NCBI RefSeq assembly: GCF_963675165.1
Contig: NC_087392.1
Span: forward strand, 2,061,001-2,125,000
Length of the DNA: 64,000 nucleotides
Direction of reading: 5' to 3'
Source: Halichondria panicea
Lineage: Eukaryota > Porifera > Demospongiae > Suberitida > Halichondriidae
The first letter of the stretch is position 1, and every line of letters begins with the position of its first letter. The translations under genes were made by a program, and so were the position numbers. The notes beneath the pieces were generated by a model. It searched no databases. It worked only from the letters and a program-made list of their open reading frames with translations, and was not told the origin of the DNA. Of this stretch, positions 20,406-32,470 are shown in pieces.

Positions 20406-20739
20406 ATTGTTTTTGTAATGTGTATGTCTTTACACTGGAATGCTTTCATGTGTGTTTTGAAAACTAATTATGTGCCATTGTAAACAGTTCATAGTTGTGG
20501 TGCCACAGTTTGTATAGCGAAGTGGTGCACAAATGTAAATGTAGTTTAATGTAGTTAACCGTAGTTAACGCGGAGTAGTCCAACTGAGGTCTAACCTCGA
20601 GGAATCCCGCCTCTGAAGGCGTGGACTGGTATTGCGCATGCCTACCAATCTAGGTACATGTGCTCTAACTGATATACGACAAGCAGGCGAATTCTTTAGC
20701 ATCACGATCACTTATCAACGACCTCTCTGAGCACTCGAC

Positions 20740-21470
20740 AGATGGCAACCAACCCACCAGCATTCTCGGCAGAACAACTGATGTGGAGATGGAACGGACC
20801 TTTGCTAGGACAGGAACCATCCTGATCTCAACAGAGCCCCTACCACTCTCAGTAGGTAAGTAGCTTACAGTTACAGCCCTCCTAGGGCGTGAGGTACCGG
20901 CTCATACTGAAGGGGCACAACACTGGCAAGTGGAGATTAATTACAGATCTGTCCTACCCTCCAGGGGCGAGCGTCAATGGCGGCATAGACCCTTCCCTAT
21001 GCTCTCTCTCCTACACTTCTGTGGACATGGTGGCCCGTCGAATCACAACTATAGGCAAGGGCACTCTCATGGCCAAAACCGACATTGCATGCCTCGGCAT
21101 ACCGCATCGTGCCAGTGCACCCAGACGACTATCCCCTCCAAACGGTTCAGTGGCGGGGTAACACCTACATCGAAACAATGCTACCTTTTGGCCTCCGATC
21201 GGCTCCCAAGATTTTAATGCCGTGGCATACACACTCACTTGGCACCTCCAGGGATTCCCGACGTGGAACACTACTTGGATGACTTCATCCTACTGGGACC
21301 GCCGGGAATACCTCACTGTCTGGAATACCTGCACAGGCTCCAGGCGGAATGTTGCCTACTAGGGATACCCCTTGCAGCACACAAGACAAAAGGCCCAACC
21401 ACCTGCCTGACCTTCCTCGGGATAGAAATCGATTCGGAGGTTGCCGGCAACTCGTAGAATCTATCAGTCG
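20740..21470 (+). pseudogene. DIRS-like reverse transcriptase fragment
   Basis: The reading GHNTGKWRLITDLSYPPGAS, DPSLCSLSYTSVDMVARRI and GTLMAKTDIA is the finger and motif A part of a DIRS-type RT. After frame changes SAYRIVPVHPDDYPLQTVQW, YIETMLPFGLRSAPKI, then EHYLDDFILLGPPGIPHC with the catalytic DD, and TCLTFLGIEID follow. DIRS elements pair such an RT with a tyrosine recombinase, found here at 21.8-22.25 kb. The 20420-20740 stretch upstream has no clear coding sequence. Several frameshifts make it inactive. Confidence 0.75.
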
Positions 21471-21779
21471 GCAACCAAACGGTTCCAATTTAATTTAATG
21501 TTCTCAACCCCTTTCCGGTCTCCGAACATCTCCTTTGTGCTTTTGTATCGTTTCTGGCCCAGACCTGCAAGTCGCAACATACAAATCTCGTTAGGCCTCC
21601 CAGACCCAAGAGAGCAGTCCAGGCTCCCTCCCGATCACGATTCAACTCATGCACAAACTTCACGACACACTAATGGCATCTAATAACCCGGAGAAACTGG
21701 TTATTTAGACAATTGCCTTTTTGGGGTTTTTTCGGCTGGGCGAGTTACTCATTACTATATACTGCCTCAGCATACGACC

Positions 21780-22252
21780 CATCCACATGTCTGTCATGGA
21801 ACATGGGGGAACATTGCCATCAACGATAGGGAGAATCCAACCATGGCCCAGGTGCGACTAAAGAAGTCCAAATGCGACCAATTTGGAAAGGGCGCGTGCA
21901 TCATCCTTGGGCGCACAGAAACCCAGTTCTGCCCGGTGCTGGCATACACAGGGGTGCGGATGACACAGCCACAGGGACCGTTCTCTCTCATGTCGTCTGG
22001 TGCCAGCTTGGTTCACGAACTAAATTCAAGATACCCTCCGGGCTCTTAGCCTTACCCAGGACGATTATGCTGGTCATAGCTTTCGGATCGGAGCGGCCAC
22101 AACTGCTGCCGTTGCCTCATCGATCCAGACCTTGGGAAGGTGGCAGAGTGCTGCCTTCCTACAGTACATACGGACCCCAAAGGAAATTGGCCACATTCGC
22201 CCGGATAATGTCCTCGGCTTCAGCTCCCCAAGCTCAGGGACACCCAGTCTGA
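21780..22252 (+). pseudogene. DIRS-like tyrosine recombinase fragment
   Basis: Frames combine to give VRLKKSKCDQFGKGACIILG, TQFCPVLAYTGV, GPFSLMSSG, then DYAGHSFRIGAATTAA with the conserved His-x2-Arg, and ssIQTLGRWQSAAFLQYIRT with the tyrosine. This is the catalytic C-terminus of a DIRS-type tyrosine recombinase, which circularises and integrates element DNA. It lies about 300 bp after the RT fragment; the gap (21470-21780) has only a weak proline-rich reading. Multiple frameshifts. Confidence 0.7.
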
Positions 22253-22500
22253 CTCAAACTCTCAGAACACTCCACTAAGTAGCTAGTGAGATTCATGTTG
22301 TGTTTTCATAATTATGTGTCCTATCATTTGGTCAGATACCTATCCTACCGTTACTCTATTTTGGGGTATATAATAATAATATACTGACCTTAACTCATGT
22401 AAATTTTTTTATACAGGATTCGGTGTATTCGAAAAATTTAACTGTTAATGGAGAACAAAAATGTACATAGTTGCATGATCATGTGTTTATCACATGACAG

Positions 22501-22809
22501 GTTACGAGCCGACCATGTTGGGTAGAGCAAAAAGATGGGAGTGAGCCACTGGTTATTGGTGTCGCTGTTGTTTGTGACAAATCCGACGGAAATAAGTGAG
22601 TTCACACCGTCAGGCTAAAAAATGCAATTTGCACACATTCCTTTTGTGCTTGTGCAGGTTCACTACCAGAGATGAACAAATACTTGAGAGTTCTATTCAA
22701 CAGACCACGTGTGTGCTGGACAAAACCATGTCCTTCCATAAAGAGAGAATACTGAAAGAACACAACCAGGTGCTTTTGGAGGTTGCGAAGAACCTGTTTA
22801 CCAATCTCA
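22501..22809 (+). CDS. Two exons of a GAF-domain protein (phosphodiesterase-like)
   Basis: Exon 1 (22501-22595) follows ACATGACAG and encodes CWVEQKDGSEPLVIGVAVVC then DKSDGN, ending AA|GTGAGT. Exon 2 (22658-22809) follows TGTGCAG, continues in phase with KFTTRDEQILESSIQQTTC, then HNQVLLEVAKNLFTNL, and ends A|GTAAGT. The intron is 62 nt. The order of a GV-V-K strand, an F-rDE-ile helix and a long linker helix (LLEVAKNLF) is that of cyclic-nucleotide phosphodiesterase GAF domains. There are no lesions, so this is likely a live host gene whose other exons lie beyond large TE-filled introns. The exact family is uncertain. Confidence 0.6.
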
Positions 22810-23584
22810 GTAAGTGGTGAATATTATAACTCAAGCATTTCTGTATCTTAGTATATATATACACTCATGCAACAAGCAGTATTACCGTTGCTTGATTATA
22901 CTTTTAAAGTCTACTGTGGGTAGAGTACTGTTGTTTGTACTATTTACATGTGAGTCACTGTGTAACACGTTGCACACAATCTACATGCACTGACCAGATT
23001 ATCAGAGCCACAATCAATGAGCATTAGTATAGTACCCTCAAAGTGAGGGCAATGATTCATACTTATCATTGTGTATAATCACTGTGTTTTTTTTTTGTTC
23101 GTTATCAAACCAAATTCTCCAATTTAGGCCAATCAGTAGTTGTAGTTCTGCACAACCACACATGGTTGTGCAGTTAAATTGATTTTTTCGTACTTGTATT
23201 TATATAAATATCCCTACATACTCGTTATAGAAGTTATAAGAAAATCAGGCTTTATCACAATCAATGCATACAAGATTATCAGAACCACCTTTAATGTAAC
23301 CCCCCCAAAAACGGGTAAAACCACACAAAAAACCTTTTTTTGTTTTAGAGTAAGAGTGAAATTCATGCGTACTTTACTTACTTTGTGGTTTAATCTTGTT
23401 CGTGATTTTTTTAGAAGTTTTGTTTTTTTGTTTTTCTGTTCTATGTTTGTCTTGTTGAGAGGCTTGTATGCAATTGGTGGCGGGTAGTGGTGGCCTCTGC
23501 AATGATCACGCACACATCACATGACTAGTCACCACAGAGGGGATACTAATCCCGGGGTCAATGCTAGGCTACACTCACTCTTAT

Positions 23585-23750
23585 CAATGGCTGCAAAGCC
23601 AACTGAACTCAGACAGTGCAGCTCAGAGCGAGCAATGGCTGCAAAAGCCAATTGAACTCAGACAGTGCAGCTCAGAGCGAGCTCTTGTACTAACCAATGG
23701 CTGCAAAAGCCAACTAAACTCAGACAGTCCAGCTCAGATCTAACCAATGG
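23585..23750 (+). repeat. Minisatellite, about three 49-60 bp units
   Basis: Units contain caatggctgcaaaagccaa, then gaactcagacagtgcagctc and agagcgag; the third is diverged and a 13-bp ctcttgtactaac separates units 2 and 3. The repeat is open in one frame by chance. From 22820 to 25550 I see no other supported gene. A TATA-rich ORF near 24228-24700 has a hydrophobic start but no recognisable domain. Confidence 0.75.
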
Positions 23751-24748
23751 CAGGAGCACAAATGAAGTGCCTGCTGCCCAATCAAAGCTTCTTACTGAAT
23801 GTTGGCTGATAGATCAGACTACTCCCAACAAAGGAGAATGCCAATTAACCAATGACAATGACAATAGTACAATGAAAAGAGTTGCTGCAGCATTGACCCT
23901 AGTGGTGTACTTATGCGATAATATGATGTGTCATACAGTATCACAATTATGATACAACATGTGTATATTATAGGCAGTATAACTGCCTGATTGAGTTACC
24001 TATATCACCGTAACGGTGACTCAGATTTGAACCCCCCCTCCTAACCCGCTATCTCAGTTCTCAGTGTTGCTCAGAGTGAGCTTAGGCTATTAACAGCACA
24101 AATCAAGTGCCTGTTATAATTTTAAATGACTAAGTGTGTTGCCTCTTTTAAGGAACTGTGCTCTCTATAATTATATAGATATAGCTAGCTGCATTGCAGC
24201 AGTGGGTCAAAGTACCAAATATCGACTGTGGTTGCTACCATGGCAACACGTTGTGTCATACATATAATTATAATTGTCACTCTCTGTATATCTTTTACAA
24301 GAACAGATGATCACATGAGTAACAGAGCTGCTTTGTTGGGAAAACACTGCATGCTGCCAGTGACAGGAAGAAGAGCACAGCACCTGTCTTTGTCTGTGTC
24401 AAGATCAATATGCCCCAGGGCACTGTACTGTGTCCTGGTCTGTTGCTTGCATGCAGCCCATGCAGGCTACATGTACATGGTTGGGTGTGCATGTGCAATA
24501 CTTTTTTCACAGGTTGCCATGTTAACAAACGGTATTGATTTGCTTTCAGCTTCATATGCCTCTGATGGTTCAGTTCCTGAGCCTGTCTCTCCAGTATACG
24601 TAGTGATGGTGACCGCTGTGACCTGTCGTCAATTGCAAACCAGTTTATCCACTATCAAGTTCCAATCGTGTACTTTGTATTATCGTGCTTCTTTACACTA
24701 ATACCTGTGAATGGTCTACATGTATGCGTGTACTTCTAGTACAAGCCC

Positions 24749-24866
24749 CTCAAGAACCAACAGTAAGCTCCTTTGTAACCTCTTGATTTCAGACCTGTGC
24801 TAGGTGTGTGCGTACCTCAAGAACCAACAGTAAGCTCCATTGTGTACTTTGTAACCTCTTGATTTT
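24749..24866 (+). repeat. Imperfect tandem duplication
   Basis: The segment cctcaagaaccaacagtaag...ctttgtaacctcttgattt occurs twice, at 24749-24791 and 24813-24862, with a 10-bp difference in the middle. Immediately downstream a hairpin (tcacgtgactccc against gagggtcacatga, 24868-24921) is present. Confidence 0.6.
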
Positions 24867-25061
24867 CACGTGACTCCCGACCCCTAGCGCGGGATCGAGA
24901 CTGAGGGTCACATGATGTCTGATTAGGCCTGGTACTACCAAATGATTATACTATCTGCATACAGGATATGACGCTTAATACAACGATGCTATATACAATA
25001 GCTACGACTATAGTTAAGTGGTGCACAAACTTTTAGTGACCTGCCTTACTAAAAAAAATGA

Positions 25062-25103
25062 AAGCACCGCAGGTGCGAATGCCTCGGTGGAGGTGCCAAA
25101 GAA
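25062..25103 (+). repeat. AAAGCACCGCGGGTGCTGAT motif, copy 2
   Basis: Reads gaaagcaccgcaggtgcgaa then tgcctcggtggaggtgccaa; matches 62331-62372 with few differences and the inverted copy at 12919-12950. Surrounding sequence has no gene. Confidence 0.6.
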
Positions 25104-25839
25104 GGCAAGCTAGCTAATGACCATACGACCCCCAGGTATATATATAGCTACTTATAATTATACGTGTTGTATTATTATTCTGGCTGAATTAAACTTGCTA
25201 TCTATATATGGCACACGTAGCTAGCTCAGAACTTTACAACATCATTTTCGGCAAATGGACTGGATGAACGGTTCAACCAGACCCTTCAGGGCATGCTAGT
25301 GAAGGTGACCCAACGGACAACTACTATACTATTACTCTTTTTCCCAAGAACAATTAGAGAATGGAACTCACTAAAATTTAATACCATCACTTTGAACTCT
25401 GTGGCACATTTTCTTCAGATAATTAGTTGTGTGTTGTTACAGGTCTTGATTAATATTAGCTCCATAACAGCTACTTTCTGTTAGACCTTTGATTGCATAA
25501 ATAAAAAAAATGAAAAAAAGAAAACACTGAAATTGTTCCAGAGCCAAAAGTTTTCTTGATGAAGATATTTTTTATCTTAAGGGCTCCAGAACCTGCTTTG
25601 AATTTATTAGCGAGTAATATCCATTTCCAATATTGTCAAGTTCTCTAAAGAGTAACACACCACATTTAAAATGAAGACATAATAATTATAACAAAGGAAA
25701 CACCTGCTGTTCTTCCTCCATGCAAGAAATCTCGAAATGAACAAGCTTTTGCAAAAGATTCAAAATGACGACAAAAGAGGTATGCTTTAAAGAAATCTAA
25801 AAGCAAGAAAAGCAATGTGGCTAATCCAGTGGTATAGTC

Positions 25840-26613
25840 ATAGAATATAATGACAAGAGCGAAGACAACTCTGAGTCAAGGCCTCTTTGGTGCCCATCAC
25901 TGAAGCTATATTCAAGGCCGACAAAGACATCTTAGAACATCCACGTCGATGGCTCACTGATAATTTGATTGATGCCGGGCAAAATCTACTATGTTCTCAG
26001 TTTGGTCATCTGGTCTCAGGCTTACAGGATGTTTGCAAAACTTGTACCCTCTCTCTATTGATATAGAAACTGCGGAGTTTGTGCAGGTTCTTAATGTTGC
26101 CGATAGCCACTGGATTCTGATTTCTACTATTAATTGTCTTCCTGGGTTTGTGAAAGTATATGACAGTGGTGGCTGATACAACAAGTCGAAACAAATAAGA
26201 AATTGCTGCTCTACATTATACAAGCAAAGATACTATAACGATTCAGTATAATTATGAACAGCATCAAATCGGTATTTCGCATTGTGGTCTGTTTGCTTTG
26301 CAACTTCACTATGTCTCGCAATCGATCCTACTAGTGTGATTTATAACCAGATACAGATGAGAAACCACTTGATCCAGTGTCTTGAGAGAGGGCAATTAGA
26401 CCACTTTCCAATTAATCGCTCAGGAAGAGCTATTATAGTCGCCCCAGCAAAACAGAGTCGTTTGAAAAGTATTTTGTCACTGTCGTTTGACAGATTCCCC
26501 TTTCAAGAACAACGATGGGTACTTGAATATTATTGTTGTTGTAATGCTTCCTCGTGCAACCAAGAAAGAAGTGGTATCATGACACTTGCGAGCAAATCGA
26601 TAAAGAAGTACTG
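25840..26613 (+). pseudogene. Second C48 (Ulp1-like) protease, degenerate
   Basis: Frames combine into DKDILEHPRRWLTDNLIDAG, FVQVLNVADSHWILISTIN with the catalytic His, VKVYDSGG with the Asp, and IGISHCGLFALQ with the Cys, then FATSLCLAIDPTSVIYNQIQ and MRNHLIQCLERGQLDHFP. The C-terminal RWVLEYYCCCNAS may be the ruin of a PHD like that in the copy at 13.0 kb. At least four frameshifts. No accompanying transposase is recognisable; 25550-25840 has only a basic stretch. Confidence 0.65.
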
Positions 26614-27602
26614 AACACTATATATAATAAACGCTGGTATTGCAGAAAACTGAAAAAAAAAATTTACAGTTGGCTAAGCCCTCATTTACTTAACTGATGC
26701 ATTCATTGTGAAAGTATACACTAGCCTGATGTTTTGTTGATGGATTAATATTTCCATAGATACAAATATCTATGATATTAATTCACATGCAAGATCTACT
26801 CTGTTGTTGATGAAAAATAAACAGTTGATCATGAGACACGTACCATCTACAGTCCAAAAGAAGAAGGAGGCTCAGAGGATTTCATCCTCACAGCATTCAT
26901 AATGGCCAAGTTAAGCTGTAAAACTTCGGTGGACCGGTTTTGGTAGGGTGAGACCAATTATGGCAATCAAAACCAGTTCGGGGGGACAACTTTTGCTGCC
27001 AAATGAGACTAATTTTAGGGGGAACCAGATTTTGCCGTGACAGGCCTCTACCTCCTGGTTTGCATGCACATATAGGGAGACGTTACAATAATACTATGGG
27101 ATGAGTTGAGTTGTCAATATTTACGTATAATGATCAGTTAATAAATGTTAACAGCAAGGAGCAGGCCGCAATGACATCACTCATCTTGTAGCGGAATGCA
27201 TGTGCACTAAAGTTGAAGCCTCGTGCAGTCTCTGAACTAATAGCAGTCACTTTGTGACTCTCTACCAATTCTCTCTACCGGTCACCGGCCATGGACCCTC
27301 AGTTGTCTCATCAACTACTAACTCCCATTGGGCCAACCACTGTCACACTGCCGACTCCTACCAGCTCGGGCACTCTATCCACAGCACAGACAATTCGTAA
27401 ACTGCTGGTGAGGCAGTCGCCCTAACAATTCCCCACCTGATGTCCACCATAGAGGGCTGGCCGCATCCAGACAGGAATCCAAAAAGGCACCTCGATAACC
27501 CCTCTACATTCCGATGCCATGCACAATTGACTGCCGAGGTGGTGTAGGATCTGCATGCTTTACACATAGTTAAGTACCTCAGTATTGGACAACTCAGGAC
27601 GG

Positions 27603-27718
27603 CAGAGTATGACAAACTCAACAAATAGCAGGGTATATAGCAAACTCAACAAATGGATGAGTATATGGCAAACTCAACAGACGGCAGGGTATGGCAAACT
27701 CAACAAATGGCAACGTAT
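27603..27718 (+). repeat. Short tandem repeats (gcaaactcaacaaatgg)
   Basis: Four imperfect units of about 24-29 bp built on atggcaaactcaaca(aat/gac)ggc. Between 26640 and 27600 nothing is coding with confidence; an ATG-started stretch at 27291 (MDPQLSHQLLTPIGPTTVTL) could be a gag-like start but ends after about 45 codons. Confidence 0.65.
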
Positions 27719-27909
27719 AACTGAATGCATGATAGTGCATATATAGCCGCACTCTCATGAGAGTGATTAATAATAGCAAGAGTGCATGAATAATAGATAT
27801 AAGAATTAATAATTATAGCCTCACACATGTGTTGTTATTTATCAGTAGATCTTAGAAAATGCTTGAGTAGAGCTAATACTGAATGCACGATTCTAATAAT
27901 GACAATTTT

Positions 27910-29345
27910 ACATTGTAGGCTGCTAATGATCACCGTGAACGCTACCGTGTCTGCTCTTCCTACCGATACGCTGTTGCTCATTGATGACAGTAGAGTCATT
28001 TCAGGGAAAGAGAGGAACAGCATCGACAAAACCGCATATCGAGCTTACTACACTACAACGGGAGTATTGACTGCTGAAGACATCGAAATGCCGTTGACAG
28101 GAACTGTTGAACGTAGATTACTTTATCAGACACCACAGGGTGAAAAGCTTATCCTTCTTTAAGTAAGTGAATGCTTGAATTGTGTAGAAGAGTATTACAA
28201 GAGAAACAAGGGAGAGAGTGTGAGGAAGCTGAATTATATTTAAAACCGCAAATTTAGTATCGCATGCATGCATGCTGCAAAAAGGCTGCTATATTCCATG
28301 AAAATTAAATTCGCGAAAACCTTTCTACCGCGAAAATTTATACCCTCGAAATATACCCGCTATACGGTACTAATGATGCAACACCACTACATCCAATTCT
28401 TGTTAAGTCGAAGGTTTGGAATCAGATGTGTGATCCTGAGTATCCATAATATACAGTGTTCTATCGATATATATAATGTTGTCAAGGTTACAAGGGTGTA
28501 ATAAAAGTCATACAGTCCCTTATATTACAGTCGCGTAGCCTCGAGGCATGCTATAAAACACATGCATGCATGTAGCATGAGAATCCTTGTGTTTTATTGA
28601 ACGTGCGTGTGCTTGTGCCATGCCTATAATTATCTAATAATGGTTATAAGACGCCCCTTGTCAAATATACACAAAGTAGAAAAAAGGATTGAGACTGTTT
28701 CATCCCGTAACCTCAGATACTGTGTGGAATAGAGTTCAGATCAACCTCATGTCAATGATAGACATGCCAGTGGAAATTGATGGCAAAACATATACCAGTG
28801 CATGGATGCTCTCATGCATTGATGTTTTTTTTCGATACTTGGTTCTAAAGCCTTTGCATTCAAAAGATACAGCAGTGGTATCAGAGCAGCTTATCAACAT
28901 TTTCTCAGATCTGGGTATTCTCTCCATTATTCAGAGCGACAGAGGGTCAGGATTCCTTGGATATGTAACCAAGCTTGCTAAGGCGCTGAATGTCAAGATG
29001 ATTCACAGTAGCCCGAGACATGCAAGGTAATAATTATCACTGTATAACAATTACTGTATAAAATAATAATAGATAAATAAATAATAGGATGAGCGATCTC
29101 ATAGAACTGTTCGAGATTTGACATTATGGAGGAGGTTAGCGGTGTTACACTCTCGGAAGGTGCCGACAAGCGGGTGCTGCACCTATACCATTGTATCAGC
29201 TACAGTACAACTCCTCATTTCATAAACATATTATCAGAGCAAACTCCTCAAAAAGTCAAAATCACCATAGATGACCAGCTGGCAAAGAAGCTAATGTTCC
29301 ATAGGCGACAAAGACGAGTAAACACACCTGACAGTGTTTGAAGAT
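27910..29345 (+). pseudogene. Ginger/KRBA2-like integrase-type transposase
   Basis: The N-terminal piece reads TAYRAYYTTTGVLTAEDIEM, PLTGTVERRLLYQTPQGEKL, then YYKRNKGESVRKLNYI (28185-28240). A MITE interrupts. The catalytic core resumes at 28690: VWNRVQINLMSMIDMPVEID, SCIDVFFRYLVLKPL, IIQSDRGSGF, ALNVKMIHSSPRHA and, in another frame, DERSHRTVRDL with the glutamate. The tail shows LAKKLMFHRRQRRVNTPDSV. This is an RNase H-fold integrase domain of the type found in Ginger DNA transposons and vertebrate KRBA2. The first acidic residue in QINLMSMID is atypical, and the reading is broken at several points. Confidence 0.6.
28245..28375. repeat. MITE, ccgctatacggta family (truncated)
   Basis: It contains aaattcgcgaaaacc, taccgcgaaaattta and ends acccgctatacggta. 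The right end matches the family at 34951-35162; the left end is damaged. It splits the integrase pseudogene. Confidence 0.55.
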
Positions 29346-29610
29346 ACGTTCCCTATCTGGTCAAAAGTAATTGTCACACAATACCCAATTCAAAGTACGT
29401 CTCTTCAACTGGAAACTATTCTGAGGACATAAACGTTAAACCTATATACTCAAGTCGCGTCATTTTTATTGCTGAGATGCTGGTGATCATGGCTCTCCGA
29501 TGTCTCGCTCTTTCGTTTTTCCCTGGGAAGTTAGCGGACGGAGTTCTATACATACTCTCTGAATTCACTGTGAGTTGTAGGGCAGCTGTACATTATTATT
29601 ACAATTATGC

Positions 29611-30282
29611 ATAGATACTTGGTTCTAAAGCCTTTGTAGATACAGCAGTGGTATCGGAGTGCACAAACACAAAACTCAGGTCCAGGGCTCCGCACATCTC
29701 ATATGTACCGGAGAGCTTATGGATCGAATGAAGAATTATAGTCAGTACATCAGGCCACGACAACAACGCGGCCAACACCCAAACAACCTCTTCTTCCTGA
29801 CGCATGGAGCCAAACAACTAACGAACATGGCAGCGAGGGTGGAAGTGCAAGCGAAGAGGTTCAACTTCACCTCCACAGATGTAAGGAAGGCCGTGTCCAC
29901 AGAAGCCACGAAGAATCTCAAACCCAACCAGATAGGAATGATTTCCAAACAGCTCAACCATAGCCCCCATGTGGAAGCACGATTCTATAATAAAGACCTA
30001 CACACTACCAAGTCGGCAGTAGATGCATACGACCTCATACAGACCGCGGTGCAACAGGCAGCAGGACCTTCTTCAAAGGTGGCTGAGCCAGTTAAGCCAG
30101 TGAGAAAATACTTCACCAGTACAGAACAAAAGAGAGTGGAGACTTTCTTTAAGAGCAAAATCGAGAAGGGCCAAACCATACTCAAGTCAGAGGCCATACA
30201 ATTTGTGAAGGACAATCCAAACATACACCGAGACTGGAAACAAATTCAGGACAAGGTGCGTAACCTAGCCAAATACATATAA
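29611..30282 (+). pseudogene. Integrase scrap joined to a tyrosine-recombinase-like ORF
   Basis: Bases 29611-29661 repeat a piece of the integrase at 28838 (gatacttggttctaaagcct...cagtggtatc). A long open frame follows: MDRMKNYSQYIRPRQQRG, NNLFFLTHGAKQL, FNFTSTDVRKAVSTEATKNL with an arginine, and QLNHSPHVEARFYN with the His and Tyr. The tail FTSTEQKRVETFFKSKIEKG and DWKQIQDKVRNLAKYI is typical of a multicopy cnidarian/sponge family. It looks like the second half of a tyrosine recombinase. The frame is intact for about 200 codons, but the N-terminal half is missing. Confidence 0.5.
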
Positions 30283-30499
30283 TTCAATGAGGTATTGAAA
30301 TGCATTCATTCTTTTCATGTTATACAATTCCCAAATACTGGATTTCCGACTCTTTCGTTTACAAATTGTGAGTTTTCGCAAACGAAAGATTCGAAGGAGA
30401 TAGCATGTGCAGCATTTCGTGATCGTGGATAAAAATGCAACATGCACTTAACAGTACACTAGTGTCATTTGCAACAATATCTTCACAATTTGATTTGCA

Positions 30500-30850
30500 G
30501 CACGGTACTCCATGGCAGAGGTCATTGACCACAGCAACAATCAACCAAACATCATATTTCTCAAGGACGATACATGTGACGATAATAGATCCATGTTACC
30601 AGTTTTTGTCGCGACTGATTTTGGAGACAAGCAACCTGATCACAGCCGTGTTTTTGGCTCTTGCTGCTCACTATGTCTTCAACTTACAATTATATCATAA
30701 CAGGAGATTTCTGGATGTTTCTACAGGAGAGAGTGCTTGGAATACCGTCGAAACCAGAAACTAACAAAATGCCTCTAGTGTATCTCATTTCACAGGCATT
30801 GCAAGAAAGTATGAAGGGATCAACTGTACTGAGGATCAACACTGACTGAA
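30500..30850 (+). pseudogene. Degenerate AYYVF-YP domain
   Basis: Frames give PNIIFLKDDTCDD, then AVFLALAAHYVFNLQ, then GDFWMFLQERVLGIPSK. It is the same pattern as the leftward domain at 2055-2345. At least two frameshifts. Confidence 0.4.
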
Positions 30851-30859
30851 CGAAATTCA

Positions 30860-32450
30860 ATAAAGTTAGTTGCTATAATTATTGTGTTGCATGTGGTGTT
30901 GTGATCCTGTTCTATTGATATTCTAACCTCCTGCAAGTGCATGCATGCACGAGAATTAGGAAGTGTGTTAATTAATACAACAAAAGAAATTCACTTCTAG
31001 CATGCAGTGTTATGAGCCTCCTAAACAGTGAGTCTATAAAAAAATTCAATGACCAACCTCTTGTTTCGATGGGGTAAAGGTTGTACTTGGACGAATCACA
31101 TGTGTTTTTGAGTTCTAAGTCTAAAGTCTAATTCAGCATTCGCTTTGCTATTTTAACATACAAGTACACATATTTCTAAGCTTGACAAATTTCTTTGCTT
31201 GCATGAAAGTATGTTGTTTCACCTTTGTCATTCTAACAAATAGTATTCTGTCATGTGAGATTCATCACCTGGACAAAGATTAAAGTGCGTGGTTTTTAAG
31301 GATGTATTCTCGGTTGTAGGATACTAAATTCCTCGATCAGTATGTAAGGCTTCTTATTCTCTTGAAGAGCTAGATATCACAGAATCAAGGAAGGACTGAG
31401 CTACTGTAAATTAAGATGCTGCTCTGTATGGAATCGCCCGGAGTAATCTTCATGACCGTGTGAAATAGGCTGTTACAAAATATTTCAGGAAAGTCGTACA
31501 AATAGTTGGACTACAGACAAGGGTGATAGCAACTGCGAGCAGGAAGCACTGGATAAATATCTGGCAATGAGTAATATTTGGTCTCGGGGGACCAACTATT
31601 TCAGATACCCTGCACCCGTCACCCAGATGAGAACCCTTAGCATAAATACAGAGAGCCTAGCTCAGTTTGAGAATTGCATCGCGAGATATGCATGGATTGT
31701 AAACAATCAGAAGCCATTGCATGCTAGACTGAGGATGAAGAAGCCTGTTTTGGACAGAGCCATTGACTATAAGCTCAGAAGCTAAGAGCTTATACTTCAG
31801 ACCAGAAGCATTCAGGTTCACTTAGGCCATCCTAAACTGTTGCTCAGAGAATGGCCACAACACTATGGAATGCAGTATGAGAAAGGCTATCTGTTTAACA
31901 TAATTTATAGTGAGTGTTCATTTTGATAAAAAAAATTATACTGTACATAGAAATGTGCTAGTCAGAGACACAATAATTGTACCTGTAGACTATATAATTA
32001 TGCACCTGTATTATATAAATGAGAAGTATTTGACAGATAAAAACCACAAAGACAGAGCACTTCAGAGCTGCCAGTCATTCGATGTTTGGTCATTTTGGGA
32101 TCACCAAGACATGGCACGGACTTGCAGTTATTGGAAGGGGCTTTGTAAAGATGTGAAGAACATGGTATATACAGTGCTTATTATAAGGATTTAGACTTGA
32201 AAGGACATAATGTCCTACCATAATTATATACTCTGATGGCCTGACATACAGCTGTGGAGCCATCCATCAAAATGTTTACAAGTTTTTTCTTTGAGTGACT
32301 CAACAAGATGGTTCTTCTATGTTGCTTGGCACAGTCATTTCTTCTGTTTTCACCTTTCAAAAGTAGCAATACTATAAACTATAGGTTCCTGCTCCTTCTA
32401 GCCTTCAGAGCTATCAGAACTAGAACTACAAGACTTAAAGAACAGAGCTA
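30860..32450. other. No supported gene
   Basis: AT-rich sequence with many stops. An ORF at 31567-31785 and its continuation HLGHPKLLLREWPQHYG (31815-31870) may be pseudogene debris but match nothing I recognise. No convincing repeat boundaries. Confidence 0.5.
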
Positions 32451-32470
32451 CAGAACTAGTACTTAAAATA

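Noticed and set aside
23585..23750. CRISPR-like direct repeats
   Set aside because: Three imperfect units with almost no spacers; a eukaryotic minisatellite.
24228..24701. 157-codon ORF with a signal-peptide-like start
   Set aside because: After the hydrophobic start the composition is cysteine-rich but patternless, there are no family motifs, and a pyrimidine tract plus AG inside suggests chance.
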